This document shows, piece by piece, positions 46,701 to 54,533 of a DNA stretch of 64,000 nucleotides (the stretch's first letter is position 1; each line of letters begins with the position of its first letter). Under the pieces are notes generated by a model. The model worked only from the letters and a program-made list of their open reading frames with translations. It had not been told where the DNA came from and ran no database searches. The stretch is from Cohaesibacter haloalkalitolerans (GTDB taxonomy: Bacteria > Pseudomonadota > Alphaproteobacteria > Rhizobiales > Cohaesibacteraceae). The DNA lies in contig NZ_QNUM01000004.1 of NCBI RefSeq assembly GCF_003574655.1, positions 186,001 to 250,000 of the forward strand, in the 5' to 3' direction. The translations under genes were made by a program, and so were the position numbers.

Positions 46701-49387
46701 AGACCCTCTCCGACCGCGTTGCCGAAATCAACGTATCGCTCGGCAGCAAGGTCTTTGAGGTTGCCGAAACGCTCGACAGCCGCTCGGCCCAGATCGAGGC
46801 TATTCTCAATGATCGCCTGAACGCGATCTCCACCAACTTCGCAACGGAAAGCGCCAAGGCACGCGATGCCCTCGCCTCCACGCTGACCACCGCAAGCGCG
46901 GAGATCACCGAGAAGACCGAGAGCTTCAACGCGGTTCTGGGTTCCCGGTCCGCCGAGCTGTCGTCCATTCTCGACGAAAAGGGCAATGCCGTCGTTCAGG
47001 CTCTCGACAGCCGGTCCGAAAGCATCACCGAGACCTTCCAGAAGGCTGGCGAAAGCATCATTCACAGCCTGTCCAGCCGCGGTGGCGAGATCGCCCGTGC
47101 GGTGGCGCAGGAAAGTGCCCGTGCCTCCCAGACCCTCGCCCAGACCGGCGACCATCTGGTCAGCACGATCACCGAGAACAGCGCCCGGGCAACCGAAGCG
47201 CTTGATGAGAGCACCAGCCGCGCTGTCATGGCCATCACCGAGAATACCCAACGCTCGGTTGGCTCGCTGACCAGCAGCACCGACCGCGCTGCCCATGCCA
47301 TGTCGGAAAGCGCCCAGCAGGCCGTCCAGATGCTCGAGGAAAGCACCTCGCGCACCCAGAACGCCCTCACCTCCAGCGCCGAACTGGCCTCCAGAGCCCT
47401 CAGCGAAAGCTCCAGCAACACGCTGGCTGCCTTCGAAGACACCTCACGCCGTGCCGTCAGCGCTCTCACAGAGACCTCCAGCGACACCCTCGCTGCCTTC
47501 GAGGATACCTCTCGCCGTGCCGTCAGCACCATCACCGAGACCTCCAGCGAAACACTGGCCGCCTTCGAGGACACGTCCCGCCGTGCTGTCAGCGCTCTTA
47601 GCGAAAGCTCCAGCGGAACTCTGGCCGCCCTTGATGAAGGCTCCAGACGCGCCGTCAGCGCCCTCAGCGAAAGCTCCCGTCAGGCCGTCGAGGCCATCGC
47701 CGAGAAATCCAGCGAGACGCTCACCGCCATGGACGAAAGCTCCAAGCGCACGGTCGAGGCTCTTACCATCAGCTCCGATCAGGCCCGCGCCGCGCTCGAA
47801 GCCTCTTCCAGCAATCTGGTCAAGGCCATTGCCCAGAGCAGCCACGACGCCATTATCAAGCTCGACACCTCCAACAAGCGTCTGGTCGAGGCCATGCGTA
47901 TTGCTTCCGACGAGGCAAGCCAGTCGATGAGCAGCACCAACGAACTGCTGCGCGCCGATGGCACGGAAATCGTCGAACGCCTGAAGCATGCCAACGACAC
48001 CCTGTCCGAACTGCTGCTCAACGCCGGTCACAGCCTGTCCACCATCGAGACAAGCCTGTCCGAGCAGACCAACCAGTTCCGCACGGTGGTCGAAACGGTT
48101 GTTCACGAAGCTGGCAACTCCACCGGCCAGCTCTCCGGTCATGTGCATGATCTGCGGGATGTTTCCACCAGCATCCTCGGCCAGGTCGCATCCCTCACCG
48201 ACAAGTTCGAGGAACAGGCTCAGGCCCTTGTCAACACGACCCGCATCATGGAATCGACCAACCACCGCATGGAAGGCTCGGTCGAGGAACGGCGTGCCAT
48301 GTTGGCCAACATGACCGAGGACCTCACCCAGCGGACCGAAGCCATCGAGAATGTTCTGAACAACTTCACCTCGATCATCGCAAGCACCCTCAGCACGGCA
48401 GAAGGCCGCGCCCGCGATGTCGGCATGTTGCTCAGCCAGAGCACCGAAGGCGTCTCCAAGGAGGTCATGGACCAGCTCGAACAGCTGCGCATCAATGCCG
48501 CTTCCGAAGGTCGCCGGGCAGCCGAGTCCATCCGTGCTGTTCAGCGCGAAATGAGCGAGGAAATGGTCCAGTCGATGGCCGATGCCAACGCCCGCTTCGA
48601 ACAGGCCACGCAGGACATCCGCGCCATCACGCAGGAAATCAAGCGTGATCTGGACACCACCCGCGCCGAGCTCAAGCAGGGACTCAGCGAACTGCCAACC
48701 GAAACCCGCGAGGCAACCGGAGCCATGCGCCGCGTTGTGTCCGAACAGATCGATGCCCTCAAGGAACTGTCCCGCGTGGTTCAGCGCCATGGCAACATGT
48801 TCGATACGGTTCCGGCCGCCGATCGCTCAAACCAGCAGCGGAATGCCGCTCCTGCTCCCAGCCAGCGTCCGATGCCTCCGGTTCAGCAGCCAAAGCGCCA
48901 GCCTGAACCACCGATGCAGCAGCCACAGCAGGCCAGCAACTATGCGCCGCAAAGCGCCAGAGAAGACGACAACCGGTCCGGCGGCTGGGTCTCCGATCTG
49001 CTGCGCCGCGCCTCCCAGCCCGAGGACAATATCCCTCAGCCGGGTGACGCCGAAGCGCTGGCTCCGATCTCCAAGGACATTATCCGCGGGATCGACAGCA
49101 GCAATCAGGCAGAAGCCTGGGAGAGCTACCGTCGGGGCGAAGGGGGCAGCTTCACACGCCGTCTTTACACCCTGAAGGGTCAGCAGACCTTTGAAGACGT
49201 CCGCATGCGCTACCAGCGTGACACGGACTTCCGCAACACGGTCAACCGTTATGTCGGTGATTTCGAGCGTATTCTGGATGACATTTCCAGAAAGGACCGC
49301 GACGGCAGCACGACGATGAACTATCTCACGTCTGACACCGGCAAGGTCTACACCATGCTCGCACACGCCAGCGGTCGCTTGGGATAG
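43796..49387 (+). CDS. Giant growth-pole-ring (GPR)-like membrane protein
   Basis: This 1863-residue protein has two membrane helices near its start (about 92-117 and 132-155) after a charged leader. A Ser/Thr/Glu/Ala-rich rod of about 1,500 residues follows, in 11- and 22-residue amphipathic periods resembling apolipoprotein. A Pro/Gln linker (about 1682-1720) precedes a conserved end (SYRRGEGGSFTRRLYTLKG, then RMRYQRDTDFRNTVNRYVGDFERIL). This is the layout of the Agrobacterium GPR protein, which forms a ring at the growing pole of Hyphomicrobiales. The name is inferred from architecture. Two 66-bp repeat blocks lie within it. It stands alone on its strand, ends at a UUCG terminator, and faces cheZ. 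Confidence 0.72.
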   Translation: MVTKSPKIQDPTEAALSAVEDALKLDFDVSDEAGENRAKSIADGTRDPSGENAGAKADARSKKIKPRPANDDQQSVGHLLHSLQQPPSSAPYVFATILSLFWVAIGGALFFMGFGGAQLAEDGLAGIVDSPAALAAMAGIFLPVILFFMMAYIVVRAHEMRQVSNAMTQVAMRLVEPENVAKESVVNVGQAIRREVASMSDGIERALARASELEVMVHNEVSSLERAYTENELRIRSLIDELITQREAIVTNSERVRASISGAHTSLSDELNTTSESISKSVSDAGSRVTLSLAEKGEQITIALANAGETMVNVLSNRGSDLVDRLSTTGANVTESLTDAGQSITNQLSMTGTDISQKLEITGGDLTSQLASIGHEVTDRFIGAGQELTATLSQTGETVTQNIAEVGAGLNSNLQSIGNDVTANLSTTGNALTSELKSIGSEVTENLALTGSSLTNELKTIGADVTGNLADTGNSLTGELRSIGAEVTANLANTGGSLSNELKSIGSEVTENIATTGQSLTDNLRTFGSDVTTNLANTGGSITSELREIGNSVTGSLSEISSTMTRSMSETGSTVAENIRTQGTEIVSAITERSTEVSQALKGTGDALLVDLSLRGTEINEKLDETGTNIAQMISSTGDSLTHRMTETGTHISQTLSTQGEELYSKLDNTADRIHQTVAVKGGQLNEQLEAHATNLGSMLDERTSNMNNVLETQSRAMSENLEQATGKATDALNSRSMEVTERLAMVGTEIAKVIAQRGNKVKELFEHAGGELTNALQGQSEEIRLAMEERVKAFDDVVSVQGTNLVSHLGDRLDTLSQSMDQRINALDQTLFARAGEIESMLDTRLEGFTVSVTARAEEVANSLSNRTETFEQEIATRLSGFEDNISSLTMNFATKADTLNSALEERTSKLDETLDSRARNINETLLERTRDIAKAYSQGQNDINESMDQRLTLVGETLSRQAHELTETLSDRVAEINVSLGSKVFEVAETLDSRSAQIEAILNDRLNAISTNFATESAKARDALASTLTTASAEITEKTESFNAVLGSRSAELSSILDEKGNAVVQALDSRSESITETFQKAGESIIHSLSSRGGEIARAVAQESARASQTLAQTGDHLVSTITENSARATEALDESTSRAVMAITENTQRSVGSLTSSTDRAAHAMSESAQQAVQMLEESTSRTQNALTSSAELASRALSESSSNTLAAFEDTSRRAVSALTETSSDTLAAFEDTSRRAVSTITETSSETLAAFEDTSRRAVSALSESSSGTLAALDEGSRRAVSALSESSRQAVEAIAEKSSETLTAMDESSKRTVEALTISSDQARAALEASSSNLVKAIAQSSHDAIIKLDTSNKRLVEAMRIASDEASQSMSSTNELLRADGTEIVERLKHANDTLSELLLNAGHSLSTIETSLSEQTNQFRTVVETVVHEAGNSTGQLSGHVHDLRDVSTSILGQVASLTDKFEEQAQALVNTTRIMESTNHRMEGSVEERRAMLANMTEDLTQRTEAIENVLNNFTSIIASTLSTAEGRARDVGMLLSQSTEGVSKEVMDQLEQLRINAASEGRRAAESIRAVQREMSEEMVQSMADANARFEQATQDIRAITQEIKRDLDTTRAELKQGLSELPTETREATGAMRRVVSEQIDALKELSRVVQRHGNMFDTVPAADRSNQQRNAAPAPSQRPMPPVQQPKRQPEPPMQQPQQASNYAPQSAREDDNRSGGWVSDLLRRASQPEDNIPQPGDAEALAPISKDIIRGIDSSNQAEAWESYRRGEGGSFTRRLYTLKGQQTFEDVRMRYQRDTDFRNTVNRYVGDFERILDDISRKDRDGSTTMNYLTSDTGKVYTMLAHASGRLG
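45041..45436 (+). repeat. Six 66-bp in-frame repeats (22 residues each)
   Basis: Residues 416-547 repeat the pattern SIGxxVTxNLAxTGxSLTxEL six times with small changes. The period is exactly 66 bp, so the rod is built of whole repeats. Confidence 0.9.
47408..47671 (+). repeat. Four 66-bp in-frame repeats, second type
   Basis: SSSxTLAAFEDTSRRAVSALxE is repeated four times (about residues 1205-1292), again with a 22-residue period but a different sequence from the earlier block. Confidence 0.9.
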
Positions 49388-49437
49388 AGGCCTGGGATAG
49401 ACATCCGGGAAAGACTGGCGATACCATGAGATCAATC

Positions 49438-49466
49438 AGAGGGCCGTTCGCGGCCCTCTTTTTTTG
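49438..49466 (+). terminator. Terminator after the growth-pole-ring-like gene
   Basis: Perfect 9-bp stem AGAGGGCCG / CGGCCCTCT with a UUCG-type loop, then a run of Ts. Confidence 0.95.
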
Positions 49467-49537
49467 CCCGCCCTTCGCCCTGCCCCATCGCTGTCGATAG
49501 GGGAAGCTGGACGGCACCTTGAAAGAGCATCTGGACA

Positions 49538-49566
49538 AATAAAAAGGGCACCGCTTGGGCACCCTT
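49538..49566 (-). terminator. Terminator after cheZ-like gene
   Basis: On the minus strand a 9-bp stem with two G-U wobbles (AAGGGTGCC / GGTGCCCTT) runs into TTTTTATTT. Confidence 0.7.
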
Positions 49567-49650
49567 GTTGAAATTCTGTCATGGCAGGCAGTAAGCCATC
49601 AACCATTGTCCGCAAGTTTTGATCGCGTAAGCCTCATCAGATGAAGTCGT

Positions 49651-51048
49651 TCAGCTGAACTGGGCGACCCGATCCCGCAAATCCAGAAACTCTTCTTCTT
49701 CCTCTTCCTCGGCGGCAACAGCTTTATCCTGCAAAGCGGAACCGAACACATCCGCAGGAGCAAAGACATCGGCATCGTCTTTCATCATCGCTGACAGGTC
49801 GTGCTCTCCTGCCTGGTCTTCAGCCTCAGAGGCAGCTTCTTCATCGGCGGAAACGGATGCGAACACATCGCCTTCCGGCTCAACTTCGTTTGAGACGCTA
49901 TCAAACAAATCGTCAGCCGCTTCTGCCTCGGCGGGGTCAACGGTTTCCAGATAGTCGGCAGCATCCTTTGTGGCATTTGCCTCACTTGCCCAGTCAAGAT
50001 CCTGCATATCTACGAAATCGACATCAGCCTGCTCGGCGATAACCGCATCATCAGCCTCGTCTGCCGCATCGGCTTCAATAGTTGCGAACTCTGCCTCTGT
50101 CTCGTCTTCCCCGTCAGCTGCACCGTCGGCAACCATGGCCTCGTCTTCATCCGCCTCGAACTCAGCATCCATGACGGATGGCCCGGTGTCAAACAGGGCA
50201 TCGGCTTCATCCTGTGTCATCTCGGCGGAGAGGTCGCAGCTGTCATCCTCATCTTCTGTCGCAGAACCGGCATTGGCGAACAGAGCATCGACATCGTCCT
50301 GATCGGCTTCTTCATGCAAATCAGCATTATCGAACAGCATGTCGACATCATCCTGCCCGACACCTTCCCCGGCGAGAGCAGGTCCGTTGAGCAGATGGGC
50401 GTCAGGCCGCTGGTCATGGCGTTTGTGATCATGCTGATCCACTTCCATGCCATCTGACTCGAAGCCCCAGATCTCGATCATGGAATTGATGCGGCTCTCG
50501 ATATAGCGCATGGCATCCACGATTTTCCGGATCCGCTGGCCGGTCAGATCCTGGAAGGAACAGGCCATGTAGATATTGGTCGCTTCCATATCCAGTTCAT
50601 CGCACTTGTCGCTGTCAGCCCCCATTTCGCGCAGCGTCCAGGCAAATTCCTGAATCTTCTCGGCAGCCCCCAGAATTTCACTCGTCGCACTTTCCGTCTG
50701 GGACACAATGGCATCAAGCTCGATCGTCGCCCGCTCGAAGCGTTCGGCTCCCTCATTGTCTTCGTGCTTGATCTGAGCAATTTCTTTCTTGGTCCGCTCG
50801 ATGGCGTGGGCCATATCGGCCAGATCCATGCGAACCTGATGCATGAGAGACGACGGCGCGCGTTCGCGAGTGATCGATTTTTCCAGTTTATCGATCGCGG
50901 ACAATAGGGTATCAGTATCTGCGTTACGGTTTCTGCGGGCATACTCTGCCAGGAACCAGCGACCTCTCGCAGTTTCCATCACGGCGGCTTCAATCGCCAG
51001 ATAGTCCTCTTGTCGCAGTGGTGAAGGTGGCATTGGTTTGCTGCTCAT
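49651..51048 (-). CDS. CheZ-like CheY-P phosphatase with long acidic tail
   Basis: The first 200 of 465 residues are helical and contain the CheZ active-site signature CSFQDLTGQRIRKIV, with Gln166 as the catalytic residue. CheZ dephosphorylates CheY-P and ends tumbling signals at the pole or C ring. The remaining 265 residues are very acidic and probably disordered. They carry three similar short motifs, GQDDVDMLFD (231-240), QDDVDALFAN (250-259) and TQDEADALFD (279-288). They resemble the C-terminal CheY-binding peptide of enteric CheZ and the FliM N-terminus. The ATG at 51048 is clear. It is divergent from an MFS gene and convergent with the growth-pole-ring-like gene. Confidence 0.85.
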   Translation of the reverse strand: MSSKPMPPSPLRQEDYLAIEAAVMETARGRWFLAEYARRNRNADTDTLLSAIDKLEKSITRERAPSSLMHQVRMDLADMAHAIERTKKEIAQIKHEDNEGAERFERATIELDAIVSQTESATSEILGAAEKIQEFAWTLREMGADSDKCDELDMEATNIYMACSFQDLTGQRIRKIVDAMRYIESRINSMIEIWGFESDGMEVDQHDHKRHDQRPDAHLLNGPALAGEGVGQDDVDMLFDNADLHEEADQDDVDALFANAGSATEDEDDSCDLSAEMTQDEADALFDTGPSVMDAEFEADEDEAMVADGAADGEDETEAEFATIEADAADEADDAVIAEQADVDFVDMQDLDWASEANATKDAADYLETVDPAEAEAADDLFDSVSNEVEPEGDVFASVSADEEAASEAEDQAGEHDLSAMMKDDADVFAPADVFGSALQDKAVAAEEEEEEEFLDLRDRVAQFS

Positions 51049-51167
51049 GGTTCAGACCAAGTTCCTATCGTTATTGGCGCGAATCACGCTCGATATACGC
51101 ATTCTCACGGCCCGATGCTACAGGCCAAATCTTAACGCACTTTTACTTTTCAGCAGGCAAATCTGCG

Positions 51168-52361
51168 ATGCAGGCCCCATATCAGCAAAATTACGCTTTA
51201 CGAATGTCCCTTTTTTACGCTGGATTCTTTTTTCCTTATGGAATCTACGTACCCTTCTTCGCGGTTTGGCTGAAAAGTCTCGACTTTGGTGCCGAAGCCA
51301 TCGGAATGGTGTTAACCATACCCATGATTGCCCGCGTAATTTTTACACCTCTCATGGCGGCCATTTCGGACAAGATTGGTGACAGGCGGCTGGCCTTGCG
51401 CATCTATTGCACCTTCTATGGCCTGAGCTTCTCCCTGATCACCCTGAGTGACAGCCTTGTCTGGATCGGCCTGGTTATGGCGATATCACATATTGCCCAG
51501 AGCGCGATCATCCCGGTCAGCGACTCCCTGGCGCTGGCGGGCACACGCCGGTTCGGCCTCGATTATGGCCGGATGCGCAGCTCTGGCACCTTTGCCTTCT
51601 TGCTGGCCAACCTGGCGGGCGGGCTGTTCATGCAGACCTTCGGTGACAACAGGCTGATCTGGCTGCTGGTTGCAGGCAACATGCTGCATATCCTCTTTTC
51701 GATGACCCTGCCCATCGATCCACGCCGCATCGACAACAAGTCTCTGGCCAAGGGTGCCCGGCTCGACTGGAACCAGCTCAAGCAGTTCGCCCAGATCAGC
51801 TTCTGGATGATCCTCATCAGTGCATCGCTGATTCAGTCATCCCACAGCATGCTCTATTCTTTTTCGGCCATCTACTGGAACAGGATTGGCATCAGTTCCA
51901 ACATGACCGGCCTGTTGTGGTCGATGGCCTCGGTCTCGGAAATCGTCCTGTTCCGCTATTCCAAGAAAATCTCCGCCCGTTTCAACTGGAAAGCCCTGAT
52001 GCTGATCGCCGCAGTGATCGCCATCGTTCGCTGGGCAACCTTCCCGCTGGAGCTGCCTATCTATGGCTATCTGTTGCTGCAGGTTCTGCACGCTGGCAGC
52101 TTCGGCTGCGCCCACCTTGGGGCGATGTTCTTCATCAACGAACTGGTGGATGACGAGATTTCGGGAACCGCTCAGGGGCTCTATACAATGCTGACCGGTC
52201 TGTTGTCGGCATTCGCCACCACCGCCTCGGGCTTTCTCTATGCGGAACTCAATGGTCTGGCTTTCCTGTCGATGAGCCTTGTTGGCCTTGTCGCGCTTGC
52301 CCTGTTGCTGCTGAGCGGCGTGTTCCCGCTGGCCCGCATCCGGGCAGACGAGAGGGACTGA
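51168..52361 (+). CDS. MFS transporter, HcaT-like
   Basis: This 397-residue protein has about twelve hydrophobic segments. The start LRMSLFYAGFFFPYGIYVPFFAVWLKSLDFG and the YGRMRSSGTFAFLLANLAGG region are typical of the MFS_1-like/HcaT branch. The C-terminal half has MSLVGLVALALLLLSGVFPLAR. The ATG at 51168 precedes the hydrophobic core; longer frames upstream overlap the divergent cheZ-like start. Substrate unknown. Confidence 0.82.
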   Translation: MQAPYQQNYALRMSLFYAGFFFPYGIYVPFFAVWLKSLDFGAEAIGMVLTIPMIARVIFTPLMAAISDKIGDRRLALRIYCTFYGLSFSLITLSDSLVWIGLVMAISHIAQSAIIPVSDSLALAGTRRFGLDYGRMRSSGTFAFLLANLAGGLFMQTFGDNRLIWLLVAGNMLHILFSMTLPIDPRRIDNKSLAKGARLDWNQLKQFAQISFWMILISASLIQSSHSMLYSFSAIYWNRIGISSNMTGLLWSMASVSEIVLFRYSKKISARFNWKALMLIAAVIAIVRWATFPLELPIYGYLLLQVLHAGSFGCAHLGAMFFINELVDDEISGTAQGLYTMLTGLLSAFATTASGFLYAELNGLAFLSMSLVGLVALALLLLSGVFPLARIRADERD

Positions 52362-52553
52362 GCGGCGCAATTAGATACGATATGCGATTAAAGCTCTTCA
52401 AATGGCGGATTTTTCTGTATAACAGGCCTATAGTGCGGTGTTCGTCTGGAACTGCGGATTTCGGTTTTAATACTATTTGGTTGATTCTATTTGAGCTCGC
52501 CCGTTTGTTCGGAGCGCAGGCATTTGGAAACGGGAACAGGGCGCAACGACATC

Positions 52554-53708
52554 ATGGCTCCACAGGGATCAGACATTGCCACAAGCGGGCAGCCTCCCCT
52601 ATTGCAAGGTGACGGCACCGTTGCCGATGGCACCCTGCACCTTTCCGGCGACTGGACGATTGACACCCTGAAGGAAGCCGATCAGCAGGTTGACAGCATT
52701 GTCCAATCCCGCAGCACCTTCCAGAAGCTCAACCTGTCAGGCCTTGCCATGCTCGACACCTCTGGTGCCTGGGTCATCATTCGCCTGCTGCGCGGCCTTG
52801 GCCTGAAGATGACGGATGCCGAGCCCATCAGAGCGGATCACAAATCCCTGTTCGAGGCGGTTGAGGAAACCAACAAGAAGCAGCCGCAGTCGACACCACA
52901 GCCGGGCTTTCTGATCTCCGCCCTCAGCCAGACCGGCGAGGATGTCGTCGAGATCTACAATGACGTCAAGATCCTTGCCTATCTGACCGGTGAGATCGTG
53001 CTGTGCCTGCTGCGCAGCATCCTCAATCCGCGCAGCCTGCGCATCACCTCCATCGTCCATCACATGCACCAGACCGGCCTCAAGGCGGTGCCGATCGTTG
53101 CACTGATGTCGTTCCTCGTCGGGGCCATCGTGGCGCAACAGGGAGCCTTCCAGCTGCGCAAGTTTGGCGCCGAGCCTTTCGTCATTGATCTGGTCGGCAT
53201 TCTGGTGCTGCGCGAGGTGGGTATTCTGCTCACCGCCATCCTCGTTGCCGGACGGTCGGGCAGCGCCTTCACTGCCGAAATCGGCTCGATGAAGATGCGC
53301 GAAGAAATCGATGCCATGCGTGTCATGGGCCTCAACATCATCGAGGTTCTGATCGCGCCGCGCGTCATTGCACTGATCATCGCCCTGCCCCTGCTGGGGC
53401 TTGTGGCCAACCTTGCCGGTCTCGTCGGCGGCGGGATGCTGCTCTGGGTCTATTCCGATATCGCGCCGACCGCCTATATCAACTGGTTGCGCGAGGCGGT
53501 GGCCATCAACACCTTCCTTGTCGGCGTGATCAAGGCTCCCTTCATGGCCCTGATCATTGCGCTGATTGCCTGCAGCGAAGGGCTACAGGTCGGCGGCAGC
53601 GCCGAAAGCCTTGGCCGACGCACCACCGCCGCCGTGGTCAAGTCCATCTTCCTGATGGTCATGGTTGACGGCCTGTTCGCAATTTTCTTTGCTGCTATCG
53701 GCTATTAG
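52554..53708 (+). CDS. mlaE: MlaE-family lipid ABC permease with N-terminal STAS domain
   Basis: The 384-residue permease has an N-terminal STAS-like region (LHLSGDWTIDTL to DTSGAWVIIRLLRGLG, about residues 20-85). The MlaE fold follows with AIVAQQGAFQLRKFGAE, LVLREVGILLTAILVAGRSGSAFTAEIG and MKMREEIDAMRVMGL, the permease signature. It moves phospholipids between the membranes with MlaF and MlaD. The ATG at 52554 is chosen over a TTG at 52491. The mlaF gene starts 10 bp after its stop. Confidence 0.93.
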   Translation: MAPQGSDIATSGQPPLLQGDGTVADGTLHLSGDWTIDTLKEADQQVDSIVQSRSTFQKLNLSGLAMLDTSGAWVIIRLLRGLGLKMTDAEPIRADHKSLFEAVEETNKKQPQSTPQPGFLISALSQTGEDVVEIYNDVKILAYLTGEIVLCLLRSILNPRSLRITSIVHHMHQTGLKAVPIVALMSFLVGAIVAQQGAFQLRKFGAEPFVIDLVGILVLREVGILLTAILVAGRSGSAFTAEIGSMKMREEIDAMRVMGLNIIEVLIAPRVIALIIALPLLGLVANLAGLVGGGMLLWVYSDIAPTAYINWLREAVAINTFLVGVIKAPFMALIIALIACSEGLQVGGSAESLGRRTTAAVVKSIFLMVMVDGLFAIFFAAIGY

Positions 53709-53718
53709 GGAGGACCAG

Positions 53719-54531
53719 ATGACCACGCCCCTTGATACCCGGCAGACACCATTGACGAGTGACGATACAAAGCCGCCCATTCTTTCCATACGCGGCCTGA
53801 CGGTCGGCTTTGACGAGCGCCTGATCCTCGACAAGCTCGACCTCGACGTCAAGCGGGGCGAAATTCTCGGCATTGTCGGCGCTTCGGGCACAGGCAAGAG
53901 CGTGCTGTTGCGCAGCGTACTTGGCCTGCTCAATCGTCAGGCCGGACAGTTCATCCTGTTTGGCCATGACACCGAAAATCTGACACGGGCCGAGCGGCTG
54001 ACCATCGAGCGGCGCCTTGGCGTCTTGTTCCAGCATGGAGCCCTGTTTTCCTCGCTGTCGGTGCTGCAGAATATTCAGGTGCCGATGCGGGAATATTATT
54101 CGCTACCCCAGCGCCTGATGGACGAGCTGGCGATCTCCAAGCTCGAACTCGTCGGCCTTTCGCCGGACGCCGCCCACAAATTCCCTTCCGAGCTGTCGGG
54201 AGGCATGATCAAACGCGCCGCACTCGCCCGTGCGCTGGCGCTTGATCCGCAGTTGCTGTTTCTGGACGAGCCGACCTCCGGCCTCGACCCGATCAGCGCG
54301 GAGGAATTCGACGATCTGATTTCCACGCTCAGAGACACTTTGGGTCTCACCGTTTTTATGGTAACCCATGATCTGGATAGTCTCAGTCAGGCGTGCGACC
54401 GGATTGCCGTGCTTGCCGAGCGCCGGGTTCTGGCGATTGGCAACATGACGGAATTGCAGAAGAACCCGCACCCCTGGATCAAGAGCTATTTCACGGGCAA
54501 ACGCGCCTTCAGACAATGGGACAAGAGCTGA
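53719..54531 (+). CDS. mlaF: Mla-type lipid ABC transporter ATPase
   Basis: This 270-residue ABC ATPase has Walker A GASGTGKS, the signature SELSGGMIKRAALARAL, Walker B LLFLDEPTSGLDP and the H-loop MVTHDL. It powers the MlaE permease in the cytoplasm. A strong GGGAGGA site lies at the ATG. The mlaD gene begins two bases after the stop. Confidence 0.95.
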   Translation: MTTPLDTRQTPLTSDDTKPPILSIRGLTVGFDERLILDKLDLDVKRGEILGIVGASGTGKSVLLRSVLGLLNRQAGQFILFGHDTENLTRAERLTIERRLGVLFQHGALFSSLSVLQNIQVPMREYYSLPQRLMDELAISKLELVGLSPDAAHKFPSELSGGMIKRAALARALALDPQLLFLDEPTSGLDPISAEEFDDLISTLRDTLGLTVFMVTHDLDSLSQACDRIAVLAERRVLAIGNMTELQKNPHPWIKSYFTGKRAFRQWDKS

Positions 54532-54533
54532 CA

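Noticed and set aside
45557-47296. Long antisense open frame (579 codons) within the growth-pole-ring-like gene
   Set aside because: It is a shadow of the repeat-rich gene; its composition follows the repeats and it has no family features.
45041-47671. CRISPR-like tandem repeats
   Set aside because: Repeats are in frame, without unique spacers, and encode a continuous protein.
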